Of a stretch of 64,000 nucleotides of DNA, positions 1-10,551 are shown piece by piece. The translations under genes were made by a program, and so were the position numbers. Numbering within the stretch: position 1 is the first letter of the stretch; each line of letters begins with the position of its first letter. The notes under the pieces were generated by a model. It was not told where the DNA came from and ran no database searches. It saw only the letters and a list, made by a program, of their open reading frames with translations. Origin of the DNA: an uncultured Pseudoxanthomonas sp. (GTDB taxonomy: Bacteria; Pseudomonadota; Gammaproteobacteria; Xanthomonadales; Xanthomonadaceae); assembly GCA_946479745.1 (NCBI GenBank), contig CAMLGZ010000021.1, positions 9,818 to 73,817 on the forward strand, in the 5' to 3' direction.

Positions 1-3000
1 GCCAGGGCGAATCGTCTTTCCAGCCCTGCGGACGCCAGCTGAGATTGACGCTGCGCAAGGTGCGCTCGGGATGCGGCATCAGAATGGTGGAACGGCCGTC
101 ATCGCTGGTCAGGCCGGTGATGCCGTCGGGCGACCCGTTGGGATTGAGCGGGTATTGCAGGGCCGTGCGGCCTTCGCCGTCGATAAAGCGCAGCGCCACC
201 CGGACCGCAGCCTGCCCGGCCGCACTGTCGAACTCCGCGCGGCCTTCGCCGTGCGCCACCGAGACGGGGATGCGCGAACCGGCCATGCCCTGCAGGAACA
301 GCGAAGGCGATTCCACCACTTCCAGCAACGAGAAACGGGCTTCGAACTGCTCGCTGCGGTTGCGCAGGAAGCGCGGCCAGTGCGTTGCCCCGGGAATGAT
401 GTCCTTCAGCTGGCTCAGCATCTGGCAACCGTTGCAGACGCCTAGCGAGAACGTGTCGCTGCGCTGGAAGAACGCCGCGAAAGCATCGCGCAACGCGTCG
501 CGTTCCAGAATCGAGGTAGCCCAGCCACGGCCCGCGCCCAGCACGTCGCCATAGCTGAAGCCGCCGCAGGCGGCGAAACCCTTGAACCCGTCCAGTTTGA
601 CGCGGCCGGCGATCAGATCGCTCATGTGCACATCGAACGCATCGAAACCGGCCCGATCGAAAGCGGCGGCCATTTCGATCTGGCCATTGACGCCCTGCTC
701 GCGCAGGATCGCGACCTTGGGTCGAACGCCCTTGGCGATATAAGGAGCGGAGATATCTTCGGCAGGATCGAAGCTGAGCTTCGGGCGCAAACCCGGCGCC
801 GAGAAATCGCGCGTGGTTTCGCGTTCCTCATCGGCCGTTTCCGGGTTGTCGCGCAGCTTCTGCATGGCATGGGTGACCGACCACCAGGCGTCGAACAGCT
901 CGTCCCAGCGCCATTGCGCCAACACCTCGCCTTCCTGCTCGATGCGGATCACCGGCGCGGTAGTGGGCTTGGCGATGCGCTGCGCGCATTCGGTCAGCGC
1001 GTGGCGTTCGACCAGATCCGCAAAAGCGGCGCGGTCTTCGGCCGACACCTGCACCACGGCGCCCAGCTCTTCGGCGAACAGAGTGCGGAACGGATCGTCG
1101 CCCCAACCGTCCAGCTGGATGTCCAGGCCGCAATGCGCCGCGAACGCCATTTCGCACAGCGCGGCGAACGCGCCGCCATCGCTGCGGTCGTGGTAGGCCA
1201 GCAATACGCCGGCTTCGCGCGCATCGCGGATCAGTTCGAAGAAATCGCGCAGCCGTTGCGGATCGTCCAGGTCGGGCACGCTGTCGTCCGCATCGCTGCC
1301 GCCGAATGCCGGCAACGCGCCCGCGCCCGCGCCCGCCTCCGGATGACACTGCGCCAACACCGAACCGCCGAGGCGCTGCTTGCCCGCACCCAGGCCGATC
1401 AGCCAGAGATCGCTGTCTTCTTCGCGAGCCAGCAGCGGTGTGAGCTGCTCGCGCGCGTCGGTGACGGGGGCGAAAGCGGTGATGACCAGCGAGACTGGCG
1501 AAACGGATTTCTGCGCCGTACCGTCGCTGTGCCATTGCGCCTGCATCGACAGCGAATCCTTGCCGACCGGGATGCTCAGTTCGATTTCCGGGCACAGCTG
1601 CATGCCCACCGCTTTCACTGCGTCGAACAGCAAAGCGTCTTCGCCGTCGTGATTGGCCGCGGCCATCCAGTTGGCGGAGAGTTTGATGCGGTCCAGCGAT
1701 TCCACCGGCGCCGCGCACAGATTGGTGATCGCTTCGCCCACCGCCATGCGTGCCGAAGCGGCGGCATTGAGCAACGCCAGCGGCGTGCGTTCGCCGATGG
1801 CCATGGCTTCACCGACGAATCCGTCGAAACCCGACAAGGTGATGGCGCAGTCGGCCAGCGGCAGCTGCCAGGGGCCGATCATCTGGTCGCGCGCGGTCAA
1901 CCCGCCGACGCTGCGGTCGCCGATGGTGACCAGGAACTGCTTGGAAGCCACCGACGGATGGGCGAGCACGCGCAGGCCTGCGTCATGCAGATCCAGACCC
2001 GCGGTTTCCATCGCCGGCCAGCGCGGCGCAGGCGGATGCGCGGTATCGCGATGCATCTTCGGCGCCTTGCCGAACAGCACGTCCATGGGCAGATCGATCG
2101 GCAGATCGCTTGAAGCCCCTCTCCCTGCGGGAGAGGGGTTGGGGTGAGGGTACGGCGAAGTGGGAGTGCTGCCGTCCTCCGCACCCTCTTCCGCCCTCGC
2201 AAGCACCCCATACCCCACCACCAATCTCTCCTCCGCCGTAGCAACACCCACCGCCGCAAACGGACACCGCTCCCGCTCGCATAGCGCGGCAAACTCGGCC
2301 AAGCGCTCCTGCGCCACGCCCAGCACATAACGCTCCTGCGATTCGTTGCACCACAGCTGCATCGGCGACAACGACGGATCGTCGCTGGGCACCCGGTCCA
2401 GATCGATCACCCCGCCCACACCGGAGTCGTGCAGCAATTCGGGAATCGCGTTCGACAGGCCGCCCGCACCGACGTCGTGGAACCAGCGGATCGGATTGTT
2501 TGCGCCCATGGCGACACAGCGGTCGATCACTTCCTGGCAGCGACGCTCCATTTCCGGGTTGTCGCGCTGCACGCTGGCAAAATCCAGGTCTTCTGCGGTA
2601 TCGCCGGAAGCCACCGAGCTGGCGGCGCCGCCGCCCAGACCGATCAGCATGGCCGGGCCGCCGAGCACGATCACCGCATCGCCAGGCTGCAGACGGATTT
2701 TTTCAACCTGCATGCGATCGATGGCGCCCAATCCGCCGGCGAGCATGATCGGCTTGTCATAGGCGCGAGTCAGCGTGGCGGATTCGGGAAGTTCGAAACT
2801 GCGGAAGTAGCCCACCAGATTCGGGCGTCCGAATTCGTTGTTGAAAGCGGCCGCGCCCAGCGGGCCGTCCAGCATGATTTCCAGCGCCGGCGCCATGCGC
2901 GGATTAAGCGCGCGCGTTGCTTCCCACGCCTGCGGCAGGGTCGGGATGCGCAGGTGCGAAACGCTGAAGCCGCTCAGTCCGGCCTTGGGCTTGCCGCCGC

Positions 3001-3949
3001 GGCCGGTTGCGCCTTCGTCGCGGATTTCGCCGCCGGCGCCGGTGCTGGCCCCCGGAAAGGGCGCGATGGCGGTCGGATGGTTGTGGGTTTCCACCTTGAT
3101 GCAGAACGCCGAATCGGTCTTCGGCTCGCTGCGATAGGCGCCGTCGGCGCCGGGACGGAAACGCGAGGACGCATAGCCTTCCACCACCGCAGCGTTGTCG
3201 CTGTACGCCGACAGCGTGTGTTGCGGCGTCTGCGCATGGGTGTGCTTGATCATGCGGAACAGCGATTGCTGGCCGCCGTTGAGCAGCATGTCCTTGCCTT
3301 CGATAGTCCAGGTCGCGTTGAAGATCTTGTGGCGGCAGTGCTCGGAATTGGCCTGCGCGAACATCATCAGTTCGACATCGGAGGGATCGCGGCCCAGTTC
3401 GCCGTAGCGCAGGCGCAGATAGTCGATCTCATCGTCGGCCAGGGCCAGGCCCAGACGCTTGTTGGCCGCTTCCAGCGCGCCCAACGCAATCCGCTCCACC
3501 GTGCCGCGCGGCAGCGCGGTGAACAGCGCAGCGGCTTGTTCGCGCGCAGACAGCAGGGACTGGGTCATCGGATCGTGCAGCAGCTTGGCCAGCGCAGCGG
3601 AGTCTTCCCAACCCTGCAGATCGATGCGGGTACCGCGTTCCACGCGTTTGACCGGCAGGCCCGCGCCGCGCAGCAGTTCGGTGGCCTTGCTGGCCCAAGG
3701 CGACAAAGTGCCCAGGCGCGGCACGATGAAGCGGGACCGGGTGTCCTCGGCGGCGGCGACCGAATCGGGCGACGCCTGCAGGATGCGGCCCAGGGTACCG
3801 ATGTCGACCTCGGCACCCGCTTCGGGTTCGACGAAATAGACGTGCCACGCGCCGCGCACCAGCACGGAAGGCGAGACGGACTGCAATCGGGATTCAAGCC
3901 GCGCGCGGCGGAACTGCGACAGGGCCGACTGGCCCTCGAGGACGATCAT
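1..3949 (-). CDS. purL: Phosphoribosylformylglycinamidine synthase PurL (3' end cut by window)
   Basis: This is the large FGAM synthase, which converts FGAR, glutamine and ATP to FGAM in de novo purine synthesis in the cytoplasm. The reading frame is open from the ATG at 3949 to the window edge (about 1316 codons). It shows the N-terminal PurS-like part, the ATP-binding/AIRS domains (for example [17 protein letters not shown] near residue 290) and the C-terminal glutaminase domain ([11 protein letters not shown], and [14 protein letters not shown] at the cut end). By comparison with E. coli PurL (about 1295 residues), only some 15-20 C-terminal residues lie outside the window. Residues about 580-612 are a foreign in-frame peptide encoded by a repeat, in the linker just before [12 protein letters not shown]. 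There is no clear Shine-Dalgarno sequence at the chosen start. Confidence 0.97.
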   Translation of the reverse strand, partial: MIVLEGQSALSQFRRARLESRLQSVSPSVLVRGAWHVYFVEPEAGAEVDIGTLGRILQASPDSVAAAEDTRSRFIVPRLGTLSPWASKATELLRGAGLPVKRVERGTRIDLQGWEDSAALAKLLHDPMTQSLLSAREQAAALFTALPRGTVERIALGALEAANKRLGLALADDEIDYLRLRYGELGRDPSDVELMMFAQANSEHCRHKIFNATWTIEGKDMLLNGGQQSLFRMIKHTHAQTPQHTLSAYSDNAAVVEGYASSRFRPGADGAYRSEPKTDSAFCIKVETHNHPTAIAPFPGASTGAGGEIRDEGATGRGGKPKAGLSGFSVSHLRIPTLPQAWEATRALNPRMAPALEIMLDGPLGAAAFNNEFGRPNLVGYFRSFELPESATLTRAYDKPIMLAGGLGAIDRMQVEKIRLQPGDAVIVLGGPAMLIGLGGGAASSVASGDTAEDLDFASVQRDNPEMERRCQEVIDRCVAMGANNPIRWFHDVGAGGLSNAIPELLHDSGVGGVIDLDRVPSDDPSLSPMQLWCNESQERYVLGVAQERLAEFAALCERERCPFAAVGVATAEERLVVGYGVLARAEEGAEDGSTPTSPYPHPNPSPAGRGASSDLPIDLPMDVLFGKAPKMHRDTAHPPAPRWPAMETAGLDLHDAGLRVLAHPSVASKQFLVTIGDRSVGGLTARDQMIGPWQLPLADCAITLSGFDGFVGEAMAIGERTPLALLNAAASARMAVGEAITNLCAAPVESLDRIKLSANWMAAANHDGEDALLFDAVKAVGMQLCPEIELSIPVGKDSLSMQAQWHSDGTAQKSVSPVSLVITAFAPVTDAREQLTPLLAREEDSDLWLIGLGAGKQRLGGSVLAQCHPEAGAGAGALPAFGGSDADDSVPDLDDPQRLRDFFELIRDAREAGVLLAYHDRSDGGAFAALCEMAFAAHCGLDIQLDGWGDDPFRTLFAEELGAVVQVSAEDRAAFADLVERHALTECAQRIAKPTTAPVIRIEQEGEVLAQWRWDELFDAWWSVTHAMQKLRDNPETADEERETTRDFSAPGLRPKLSFDPAEDISAPYIAKGVRPKVAILREQGVNGQIEMAAAFDRAGFDAFDVHMSDLIAGRVKLDGFKGFAACGGFSYGDVLGAGRGWATSILERDALRDAFAAFFQRSDTFSLGVCNGCQMLSQLKDIIPGATHWPRFLRNRSEQFEARFSLLEVVESPSLFLQGMAGSRIPVSVAHGEGRAEFDSAAGQAAVRVALRFIDGEGRTALQYPLNPNGSPDGITGLTSDDGRSTILMPHPERTLRSVNLSWRPQGWKDDSPW
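2113..2190 (-). repeat. Palindromic repeat element inserted in frame within purL
   Basis: On the coding strand this stretch reads almost base for base like 13320-13385 in valS. The shared peptide is [11 protein letters not shown] followed by a GRGA stretch. The right part is a hairpin in which cctctccc pairs with gggagagg. PurL homologues have only a short linker here, so the segment is an insertion that keeps the frame open. Confidence 0.8.
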
Positions 3950-3988
3950 GTCCGGCAAACCGATAAGGAATGGGGCTCACTATTGTAG

Positions 3989-4013
3989 CGAAGCCGGCGC
4001 AGGGCCGGCTTCG
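3989..4013. terminator. GC-rich hairpin between dsbC and purL
   Basis: Two perfect 10-base arms (cgaagccggc and gccggcttcg) flank a 5-base loop. The hairpin lies 25 bases after the dsbC stop and before purL, both on the minus strand, so it could end dsbC transcription. No strong U tract follows. A TACAAT-like -10 candidate for purL is at 3982-3987, but no -35 is apparent. Confidence 0.45.
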
Positions 4014-4037
4014 TCGTGTCGCATTTTCCTGGCGGGC

Positions 4038-4862
4038 TTACTGCATGCCGGCCGGTTTGACGGCCTGGGCTTCGCCCGCCAGCTTGTCCAGGGCTTCGCG
4101 CATCCTGTCCGGCGGCAGATACCCGCCCAGCTGGGTTCCATCCGGGGCGAAAATGGCCGGCGTGCCGGAAATGCCCAGGCGCTGGCCCACGTGGTACTCC
4201 ATGTCCACCGGGGTGCTTCTGCAGGCCCGCGCGGGAATGGGCTTGCCGCCCTTGGCGTCGGTCAGGGCCTGCTTGCGGTCGGTGGCGCACCAGACCGAGA
4301 TCATGTCGCGGTGGTCCTGGCTGCCCAGGCCCATGCGCGGGTAAGCCATGTACTCGATGGCGATGCCCCGCTTGTTGTATTCGGCGATTTCGCTGTGCAG
4401 CTTGCGGCAATAGCCGCATTCGATATCGGTGAAGACGCTGAGAGTGTATTTGGGGTTGGGCGGCGCGAACACGATGCGCTCGCTGGTCTTGACGCTCTTG
4501 AGCAGGTCCACGCGGTACTTGGACAGCGCGGGGCTCGATTGGGTCAGGTCTTTCTGCGAGCCGATATCCACCACGCTGCCCTGCACCAGGTATTTGCCGT
4601 CGTCGCTGATCAAAACCACCTGCCCGCCCACGATCGCTTCACGAAAACCCGGCAGCGCGGCGGCGCCCATGTAATCGATCTGGATTTTCGGGTTCAGGCT
4701 GATCAGTGCCTGGCGCGCACGTTCTTCCGGCGTATTGCCTTGGGCCGTCGCTGTCGCCTTCGAGGCAGCCGGCGTCGCCGCCTGATCGGGTTGCGGCGCC
4801 TGGGCGCAGGCGGAAATGCTGACCGGGCCCAACAGGGCGATGCAGAACAAGAGAGGCTTCAT
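4038..4862 (-). CDS. dsbC: DsbC/DsbG-type thiol:disulfide interchange protein
   Basis: Periplasmic disulfide isomerase of 274 residues that repairs wrong disulfides in exported proteins, normally as a dimer kept reduced by DsbD. The thioredoxin-fold half holds the active-site CGYC at residues 149-152. A second cysteine pair follows (VWCATD and ARACRST), as in DsbC. The N-terminus is a signal peptide, and the sequence ISAC at residues 16-19 also fits a lipobox, so the protein may be lipid-anchored. A low-complexity Ala/Gln/Thr linker of about 25 residues comes before the dimerisation domain. It lies downstream of xerD on the same strand. Confidence 0.9.
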   Translation of the reverse strand: MKPLLFCIALLGPVSISACAQAPQPDQAATPAASKATATAQGNTPEERARQALISLNPKIQIDYMGAAALPGFREAIVGGQVVLISDDGKYLVQGSVVDIGSQKDLTQSSPALSKYRVDLLKSVKTSERIVFAPPNPKYTLSVFTDIECGYCRKLHSEIAEYNKRGIAIEYMAYPRMGLGSQDHRDMISVWCATDRKQALTDAKGGKPIPARACRSTPVDMEYHVGQRLGISGTPAIFAPDGTQLGGYLPPDRMREALDKLAGEAQAVKPAGMQ

Positions 4863-5100
4863 GAAGCGGTCCTTGGGGGAAGGAGGAACTGACGGCCTCT
4901 GTAGGGACCGCGCAGGACGCTGAAGGGTTCAATTTTCGCATATCCCATCGGATAGCAGTTTTCACCCGATGCGGCGGCGTCAATTACAACGACGCCACCC
5001 TTGGCGCAACAGTCCGGGCTTCGGACGCACCTGCCCGGCGATCCCCGGCCGGGCGTTCGCCAGGGCTGCGCGGCAGTACCAAGCGACGCGTGCCCCCGGC

Positions 5101-6054
5101 TCACCCTCGCGGATGGTGCTTGGCGTGCAGCTTCTGCAGGTGCTCGCGCGCCACCAAGGTGTAGATCTGCGTGGTGGAAAGCGAGCTGTGGCCCAGCAGC
5201 ATCTGCAGCGCGCGCAGATCCGCGCCATGGTTGAGCAAGTGCGTGGCGAAGCTGTGGCGTAGCCCATGCGGGCTGACTTTGCCCGGGTCGATCCCGGCGA
5301 CCGCGGCATAGCGTTTGACCAGACCCCAGAAATGCTGGCGGCTGGGCGGCTCGCCGTCGGCACCGATGAACAGCGCTTCCCGGTTGGCCTTGCCTGCCAA
5401 TTTCGGCCTGACTTCCGCCAGGTACTTCTCCAGCCAGTGCTGCGACTCCTCGCCCAGCGGAACCAACCGCTCCTTGCTGCCCTTACCGGTCACCCGCACC
5501 ACGCCCTGGCGGAGGTTCACGGCGTTGGCGGACAGATTCACCAGCTCGCTCACGCGCAGGCCGGCGGCATACATCAGCTCGAACATGGCGCGGTCGCGCA
5601 GGCCAAGCGGCGTATCGGTCTGCGGCGCGGCAAGCAAGGCATCGATCTGGCTTTCGGCCAGCGCCTTGGGCAGCGAGCGCGGCAGTTTGGGCGGGTCCAG
5701 CAGCGCGGTGGGATCGTCGTTGCGCAGGCCACGGCGCAGCAGCCAGGCGTAGAAGGCGCGCAGCGACGACAACAGGCGCGCGTTGCTGCGCGGCGAGTAA
5801 TTCTGCACGGTGCGCGCGGCGAAATAATCGAACAGACCGGCGCGATCGGCCTGCAACAGCCCGCCCTGCCGCCCGACACGCCAGCGGGCAAGGCCTTCCA
5901 GATCGCGCCGGTAGCTGGCCAGGGTCGGTTTGGCCAATCCGCTCTCGGCCCAGATCGCATCCAGGAAAGCGGTGATTTCGGCAGCATCGGATTCGGGTAC
6001 GGGCGGCAAAGCCATGGCCTGGATGCGGCGGTCGGCGGGGGAAGTGGAATTCAT
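5101..6054 (-). CDS. xerD: Site-specific tyrosine recombinase XerD
   Basis: Chromosome-dimer recombinase of 317 residues that acts with XerC and FtsK at dif. The N-terminal SAM-like core-binding domain covers about residues 22-110. The catalytic domain shows the full tyrosine-recombinase set: R167 (AAGLRVSEL), K191, H263 and R266 ([12 protein letters not shown]), H289 and Tyr298. The length matches the family (E. coli XerD 298). The ATG at 6054 ([10 protein letters not shown]) is preferred over an upstream in-frame start, because upstream codons run into a repeat at 6087-6153. The housekeeping context argues against a phage or integron integrase. Confidence 0.95.
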   Translation of the reverse strand: MNSTSPADRRIQAMALPPVPESDAAEITAFLDAIWAESGLAKPTLASYRRDLEGLARWRVGRQGGLLQADRAGLFDYFAARTVQNYSPRSNARLLSSLRAFYAWLLRRGLRNDDPTALLDPPKLPRSLPKALAESQIDALLAAPQTDTPLGLRDRAMFELMYAAGLRVSELVNLSANAVNLRQGVVRVTGKGSKERLVPLGEESQHWLEKYLAEVRPKLAGKANREALFIGADGEPPSRQHFWGLVKRYAAVAGIDPGKVSPHGLRHSFATHLLNHGADLRALQMLLGHSSLSTTQIYTLVAREHLQKLHAKHHPRG

Positions 6055-6086
6055 CGGCCAAGCATAGACCGAGCGCGCAGGGGCAC

Positions 6087-6153
6087 GTAGGAGCGGCGCA
6101 AGTCGCGAAGTTTCTTCCAAGCCACCTGTGATCGCGACTTACGTCGCTCCTAC
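6087..6153. repeat. REP-like inverted repeat in the xerD/RDD divergent region
   Basis: Two 22-base arms, at 6087-6108 and 6132-6153, pair with two mismatches. The motif gtaggagcg...agtcgcga is the same family as the perfect repeat at 14252-14317. It lies between divergently transcribed genes, where any xerD or RDD promoter must also be. Confidence 0.8.
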
Positions 6154-6178
6154 GCGGCGCTCCCGCTATCCTGTGCGC

Positions 6179-6646
6179 ATGAACGACCCACTCGCCGCCA
6201 CGCCGAAACCCCGCGCCCACATCGGGTGGCGTCTGCTCGCCCTGCTCTATGATTTCTGGCCGGCGCTGGCACTGTGGATGCTGCTGAGCGCCGCTTTCAC
6301 TCTCCTCTATTACCTGACGGGCCACGGAGCGCGGCAAAACATCTCGCCCTTCAGCGCTTTGCAGATCGCGCTTTGGCTGGCCTGCTGGCTGGTGACCGGC
6401 GCTTACGCGGTGATCAGCTGGCGGCGCGGCGGGCAGACCCTGGGCATGCGTCCGTGGCGACTGAAAGTGATCGCCGCCGATGACAGTGCGCCGAGCTGGC
6501 AGGCACTCTGCGTGCGTTATGCGGTGGCGACTGTTTCGTTGTTGCTGGCTGGCTTGGGGTTTTGGTGGGCTTGGGTGGATCGGAAAAAGCTGACTTGGCA
6601 CGACCGGGCCAGCGGCACGCGCATGATCCGGCTTCCGAAAAAATAG
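6179..6646 (+). CDS. RDD-family inner-membrane protein
   Basis: Small integral membrane protein of 155 residues. The RDD-type pattern includes an Arg near the first helix (IGWRLLALLYDFWPALALWML), the GGQTLGMRPWRLKVI stretch in the middle, and DRKKLTWHDRASGTRMI at the end. About four membrane helices are visible. The substrate is unknown; some family members are linked to ion or osmolyte transport. The ATG at 6179 is chosen because upstream in-frame codons are repeat sequence. It converges with lptG across a perfect inverted repeat. Confidence 0.8.
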   Translation: MNDPLAATPKPRAHIGWRLLALLYDFWPALALWMLLSAAFTLLYYLTGHGARQNISPFSALQIALWLACWLVTGAYAVISWRRGGQTLGMRPWRLKVIAADDSAPSWQALCVRYAVATVSLLLAGLGFWWAWVDRKKLTWHDRASGTRMIRLPKK

Positions 6647-6673
6647 AGCCTGTTCGCGCAAGGTCAAGGTCGA

Positions 6674-6752
6674 CCCGTAGGTCGGGGCTACGCCCCCGAC
6701 GCACGGGAACCGAAACCGCAAGTGCGTCGGGGGCGTAGCCCCGACCTACGGG
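6674..6752. repeat. Perfect 31-bp inverted repeat between convergent genes
   Basis: Arms at 6674-6704 and 6722-6752 are exact reverse complements, with a 17-base spacer. The arms begin cccgtaggtcggggctacgc. The repeat sits between the stop of the RDD gene (6646) and the stop of lptG (6760), where a bidirectional terminator would be expected. The sequence looks like a dispersed repeat of the REP kind. Confidence 0.85.
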
Positions 6753-6759
6753 CGATCTA

Positions 6760-7860
6760 CTAACTGCTTCGTCGCCTGAACAACCACGCCGACACCGTCA
6801 GCATCACCAGCGGTGGCAGCAGATAGGCGATCCAGTAGTCGAACTTGAATGCACCCGCCAGGCGGCTGAACAAGGTCTGCAGCAGCCAGAAGCCCAAGGC
6901 GAACAGAATTCCCAGGAACAGCTGTTTCCCCAGCCCGCCGCTGCGCAGGCTGCCGAAGGCGAACGGAATGGCCGCCAGGCACAGCGCCAACACGTTCAAC
7001 GGGTAGAACCAGCGGCCCCAGTAGACTTCCTGGTACTCGCGCGCATCCAGTCCGTTGCGCTGGCGGTAGTCGATGCTGCGCGCCAGATCGCTGGAAGCCA
7101 TATAGCGCGGCTTGGCGATGGTATCGGCCAGCGCGGCCGGGTCCAGGTCCGAGTCCCAACGCATGCCCAACAGCTGCTGCTGGGTCACCGAACTTGCGTT
7201 GAAAGTGGTGCGCAATACATTCTTCAGGACCCACTTGTCTTCGAAGTTTTCGGCGGTGGCGGCATGGGAAATCGCCGCCAGCCTGCCGTCGTCGGCCAAC
7301 TCGTACAGGCGTACATCGCGCAGCTGCAGCCATTCACGGCCGTCCTGCACCTTCTTTTCGCCGCCTTGCGCATTGAGGAAAACATTGCCCTCGCGCGCCC
7401 ACAGCCCCGAATACGTCGCCGCCGCCGCGTTATTGGTGATGGCCGAGGTGCGGACCCGGTCGGCCTGGGTCTGGCCCCAGCTGCCCACGGTTTCCATGCA
7501 CAGCACCATCAGCCCGGTCAGCAGGGCCAGGGTGATGGCCACCGACAGGCTCAGGCGCCGGCGCGAGAGCCCTACGGCCCGCAATGCGATCAGCTCCGAG
7601 CTGGCGGCCAATTGGCCCAATCCCATCAGCGCGCCGATCACCGCCGCGGTGGGGAACATGGTGTAGGCGCGGCGCGGAATGGTGTAGGCCACAAAGGCCA
7701 CCGCGTGGCCGAAGCTGTAGCTGCCCTTGCCTAGGTCGTTGAGTTCGCTGGATATGGCGTTGATTACATCCAACCCCACCAGCACCGACCACACCAGCAA
7801 GACGGTGACCAGGACCACACGGCCAACATAGAGATCGTGAAGATTGGGACTTAGCCTCAT
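6760..7860 (-). CDS. lptG: LPS export ABC transporter permease LptG
   Basis: Inner-membrane subunit of the LptB2FG transporter, which extracts LPS from the inner membrane and passes it to LptC/LptA. The 366 residues show the YjgP/YjgQ layout: three N-terminal helices, a periplasmic beta-jellyroll region (about residues 130-270) and three C-terminal helices. The start LYVGRVVLVTVLLVWSVLVGLD is typical. The ATG at 7860 overlaps the lptF stop by 4 bases (ATGA), so the pair is translationally coupled. It serves the LPS made by the large locus downstream in this window. Confidence 0.95.
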   Translation of the reverse strand: MRLSPNLHDLYVGRVVLVTVLLVWSVLVGLDVINAISSELNDLGKGSYSFGHAVAFVAYTIPRRAYTMFPTAAVIGALMGLGQLAASSELIALRAVGLSRRRLSLSVAITLALLTGLMVLCMETVGSWGQTQADRVRTSAITNNAAAATYSGLWAREGNVFLNAQGGEKKVQDGREWLQLRDVRLYELADDGRLAAISHAATAENFEDKWVLKNVLRTTFNASSVTQQQLLGMRWDSDLDPAALADTIAKPRYMASSDLARSIDYRQRNGLDAREYQEVYWGRWFYPLNVLALCLAAIPFAFGSLRSGGLGKQLFLGILFALGFWLLQTLFSRLAGAFKFDYWIAYLLPPLVMLTVSAWLFRRRSS

Positions 7861-8939
7861 GACGCCTTCATCCGCGAACGCGCCATGCGCCCATCGCGCA
7901 GATAGGCCCACAGGCCGAATGCCAGCAGCGGCAGCGTCAACCACCAAAGTCCCAGCATGCCGGGCACCTTGCCATCGGACAGGGCCTGGGTGCCGATATA
8001 CATCAGGTTGGTGCCCACCAGATAAGCCAGGAAGCCCAGCATGATGCGTCCATAACGCGCCTGGCGCGGCGAACTGCGCGCCAGCGGCAGTGCGATCAGC
8101 GCGAACGCCAGCGCCAGCAGCGGCGGGGTAAGCCGGTAGTGCAGCTGCGCATTGGCGTCAGCGCGCTTGTCGCCGAACAGCGCCAGGGTCGGCAGCAATT
8201 CGGGATCGGTTTCGGCGCGGACATCGGCGCGGTCAGGCAGCGCGAACTCGTTGCTGGCGAAGCGCATCAGATTGAAGTCGCGGCCTTTATCCAGCGGGCC
8301 TTCCACCCGAAATCCTTCGTTCAGCCGCATATAGCGGTCGCGCTGGCCTTCGAAAAACATCTCGCCGGTGCGCGCGGTCACCACATCCAGCCGGTCGCCT
8401 TCCTGGCGCTGCACGAATACGCGCTGCAACTTGGTTCCATCGGCCGAAATTCCGCCGATGTAGATGACGCTGCCATTGGGCAGCATGGTGAATCTGCCCG
8501 CATCCAGCCCGGCCACGACCAGGCTGCGGTTGGCGTGTTCGATCATGCGCTCGCTGGTCCGGTCGGCCCATGGCCCCAGCCACAGCGACAGGGCACCGAT
8601 CAGGGCCACCACCGGAATCACCAGCATCAGGAAGGGCTTCAGCATCCGCCCCGGCCCGACCCCGATCCCGGTCAGTACGGGCATTTCCGAGTCGCGGTAC
8701 AGCCGCGCGAAGGCCAGCAGCAGGCCAAGCATCAGCGCCAACGGCAGGATCACCGGCAGATAATTGAGCAGCTGCAGGCCCATCTGCGAGATCAGAAGGC
8801 TCGCCGGGATCCGCCCCTCGGCGATGTTGCCCAGCAAATCGGCCATCACCCCGCCCAGACTCACCACCAGCAGCACGATCAGCGTGGCCAGGAAGCTCTG
8901 GGTGAATTCGCGGAAGAGGTAGCGGTCCAGCTTCGCCAT
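7857..8939 (-). CDS. lptF: LPS export ABC transporter permease LptF
   Basis: Partner of LptG in the LptB2FG complex; 360 residues (E. coli 366). It begins LDRYLFREFTQSFLATLIVLLVVSLGG, has the cytoplasmic coupling region RDSEMPVLTGIGVGP near residue 85, a periplasmic beta-jellyroll domain in the middle, and three C-terminal membrane helices. It overlaps lptG by 4 bases. It is divergent from pepA across 133 bases, as in many proteobacteria. Confidence 0.95.
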   Translation of the reverse strand: MAKLDRYLFREFTQSFLATLIVLLVVSLGGVMADLLGNIAEGRIPASLLISQMGLQLLNYLPVILPLALMLGLLLAFARLYRDSEMPVLTGIGVGPGRMLKPFLMLVIPVVALIGALSLWLGPWADRTSERMIEHANRSLVVAGLDAGRFTMLPNGSVIYIGGISADGTKLQRVFVQRQEGDRLDVVTARTGEMFFEGQRDRYMRLNEGFRVEGPLDKGRDFNLMRFASNEFALPDRADVRAETDPELLPTLALFGDKRADANAQLHYRLTPPLLALAFALIALPLARSSPRQARYGRIMLGFLAYLVGTNLMYIGTQALSDGKVPGMLGLWWLTLPLLAFGLWAYLRDGRMARSRMKAS

Positions 8940-9072
8940 GGGGGTTGGTTTACAATCTCGGGTTCGTTCGCTGGGATTGGCCGCGTTTTCTGCGGTCTGG
9001 CGCGGTCATGCCGCAGCCTGAGGACCCGCGATTGTACGGAACTCGTCACCTAATGATCTGGGAATCTGCTCA

Positions 9073-10548
9073 ATGGCACTGGAATTCACCCTGAACCACG
9101 ACGCGCCGGCTAGCGCTGGCTTCGATTGCATCGTGGTAGGCGCCTATGGCGACAAGACCCTGACTCCGGCCGGTCGCGCCCTCGACGCGGCCAGCGGAGG
9201 CAAGCTCAACACGCTGGTCCAGCGCGGCGATGTGAACGGCAAGACCGGCAAAGCCACCTTGCTCCACGATCTTCCGGGCATCGCAGCGGCGCGCGTGCTG
9301 GTGATCGGTTTGGGCGAGGCGGCCAAGTTCGGCGTGCCGCAATACCTCAAGGCGGTCGGCGACGCGACGCGCGCATTGAAGGTCGGTCCTTCCACCAATG
9401 TGCTGTTCACCTTGTCGGAACTGGAAGTGAAGGGACGCGATAACGCCTGGAACATCCGCCAGGCCGTGATCGCCTCGGACCACGCCAGCTACCGCTATAC
9501 CGCGACCCTGGGCAAGAAGAAGACCGACGACACCGGCCTGTCCACGCTGTCGGTCAGCGGCAGCGACGAACAAGCCCTGGCGCACGGCGAAGCGATCGCC
9601 GCCGGCGTCGCCTTCGCGCGCGAACTCGGCAACCTGCCGCCCAATATCTGCACGCCGGCCTACCTGGCCGAACAGGCGCAGAAGTTCGCCTCCGAACATG
9701 ACGGCGCCGAGGCCGAAATCCTCGACGAAGCGCAGATGGAAGCGCTGGGCATGGGTTCGCTGCTGGCGGTGGCGCGCGGTTCGGCCAATCGCCCGCATCT
9801 CATCGTGCTCAAGTGGAATGGTGGCAGCGACGACGCCAAGCCGTTCGTGATGGTCGGCAAAGGCATCACCTTCGACACCGGCGGCGTCAACCTGAAGACC
9901 CAGGGCGGCATCGAGGAAATGAAGTACGACATGTGCGGCGCCGCCAATGTCATCGGTACTTTCGTGGCCGCGGTGAAGATGAAGCTGCCGTTGAACGTGG
10001 TGGTAGTGGTGCCGGCGGTGGAGAATGCGATCGACGGCAACGCCTACCGCCCCTCCGACGTCATCACCAGCATGTCCGGCAAGACCATCGAAGTCGGCAA
10101 CACCGACGCCGAAGGCCGCCTGATCCTGTGCGATGCGCTGACCTACGCGCAGCGCTTCGAACCCGAAGCGCTGCTGGACGTGGCCACCCTGACCGGCGCC
10201 TGCATCGTGGCCCTGGGCCGCTTCGCCACCGGCCTGATGAGCAAGCACGACGATCTTTCCAACGAGCTGCTGGCCGCCGGCGAAACGGTATTCGACCGCG
10301 CCTGGCGCCTGCCGCTGTGGGACGAATACCAGACCCAGCTCGATTCCACCTTCGCCGACGTCTACAACATCGGCGGCCGCTGGGCCGGCGCCATCACCGC
10401 TGGCTGCTTCCTGGCGCGCTTCACCGAAAACCAGCGCTGGGCGCACCTGGATATCGCCGGCGTGGCCAACGACGAAGGCAAGCGCGGCATGGCGACTGGC
10501 CGGCCGGTTGGTTTGCTGACGCAGTGGCTGCTGGACCGCGCGGCGTAA
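9073..10548 (+). CDS. pepA: Leucyl aminopeptidase PepA (M17)
   Basis: Cytosolic hexameric two-metal aminopeptidase of 491 residues. In many gammaproteobacteria it also binds DNA and assists Xer recombination. Metal and catalytic residues are visible: K263 and D268 in [11 protein letters not shown]275, D286 in [11 protein letters not shown], and D345, E347 and R349 in [14 protein letters not shown]. The N-terminal domain (about 1-165) is the variable part. It is followed after 3 bases by holC, an arrangement seen in many gammaproteobacteria (pepA-holC-valS). Confidence 0.96.
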   Translation: MALEFTLNHDAPASAGFDCIVVGAYGDKTLTPAGRALDAASGGKLNTLVQRGDVNGKTGKATLLHDLPGIAAARVLVIGLGEAAKFGVPQYLKAVGDATRALKVGPSTNVLFTLSELEVKGRDNAWNIRQAVIASDHASYRYTATLGKKKTDDTGLSTLSVSGSDEQALAHGEAIAAGVAFARELGNLPPNICTPAYLAEQAQKFASEHDGAEAEILDEAQMEALGMGSLLAVARGSANRPHLIVLKWNGGSDDAKPFVMVGKGITFDTGGVNLKTQGGIEEMKYDMCGAANVIGTFVAAVKMKLPLNVVVVVPAVENAIDGNAYRPSDVITSMSGKTIEVGNTDAEGRLILCDALTYAQRFEPEALLDVATLTGACIVALGRFATGLMSKHDDLSNELLAAGETVFDRAWRLPLWDEYQTQLDSTFADVYNIGGRWAGAITAGCFLARFTENQRWAHLDIAGVANDEGKRGMATGRPVGLLTQWLLDRAA

Positions 10549-10551
10549 ACC

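Noticed and set aside
626..3988. Long plus-strand open frames (495 and 519 codons) opposite purL
   Set aside because: They are mirror frames of a high-GC gene: Arg/His/Gln-rich, no recognisable domain, and purL is unmistakable on the other strand.
5101..6054. Integrase of a mobile element or integron
   Set aside because: Sequence and neighbours fit housekeeping XerD; no attachment site, cassette array or phage genes nearby.
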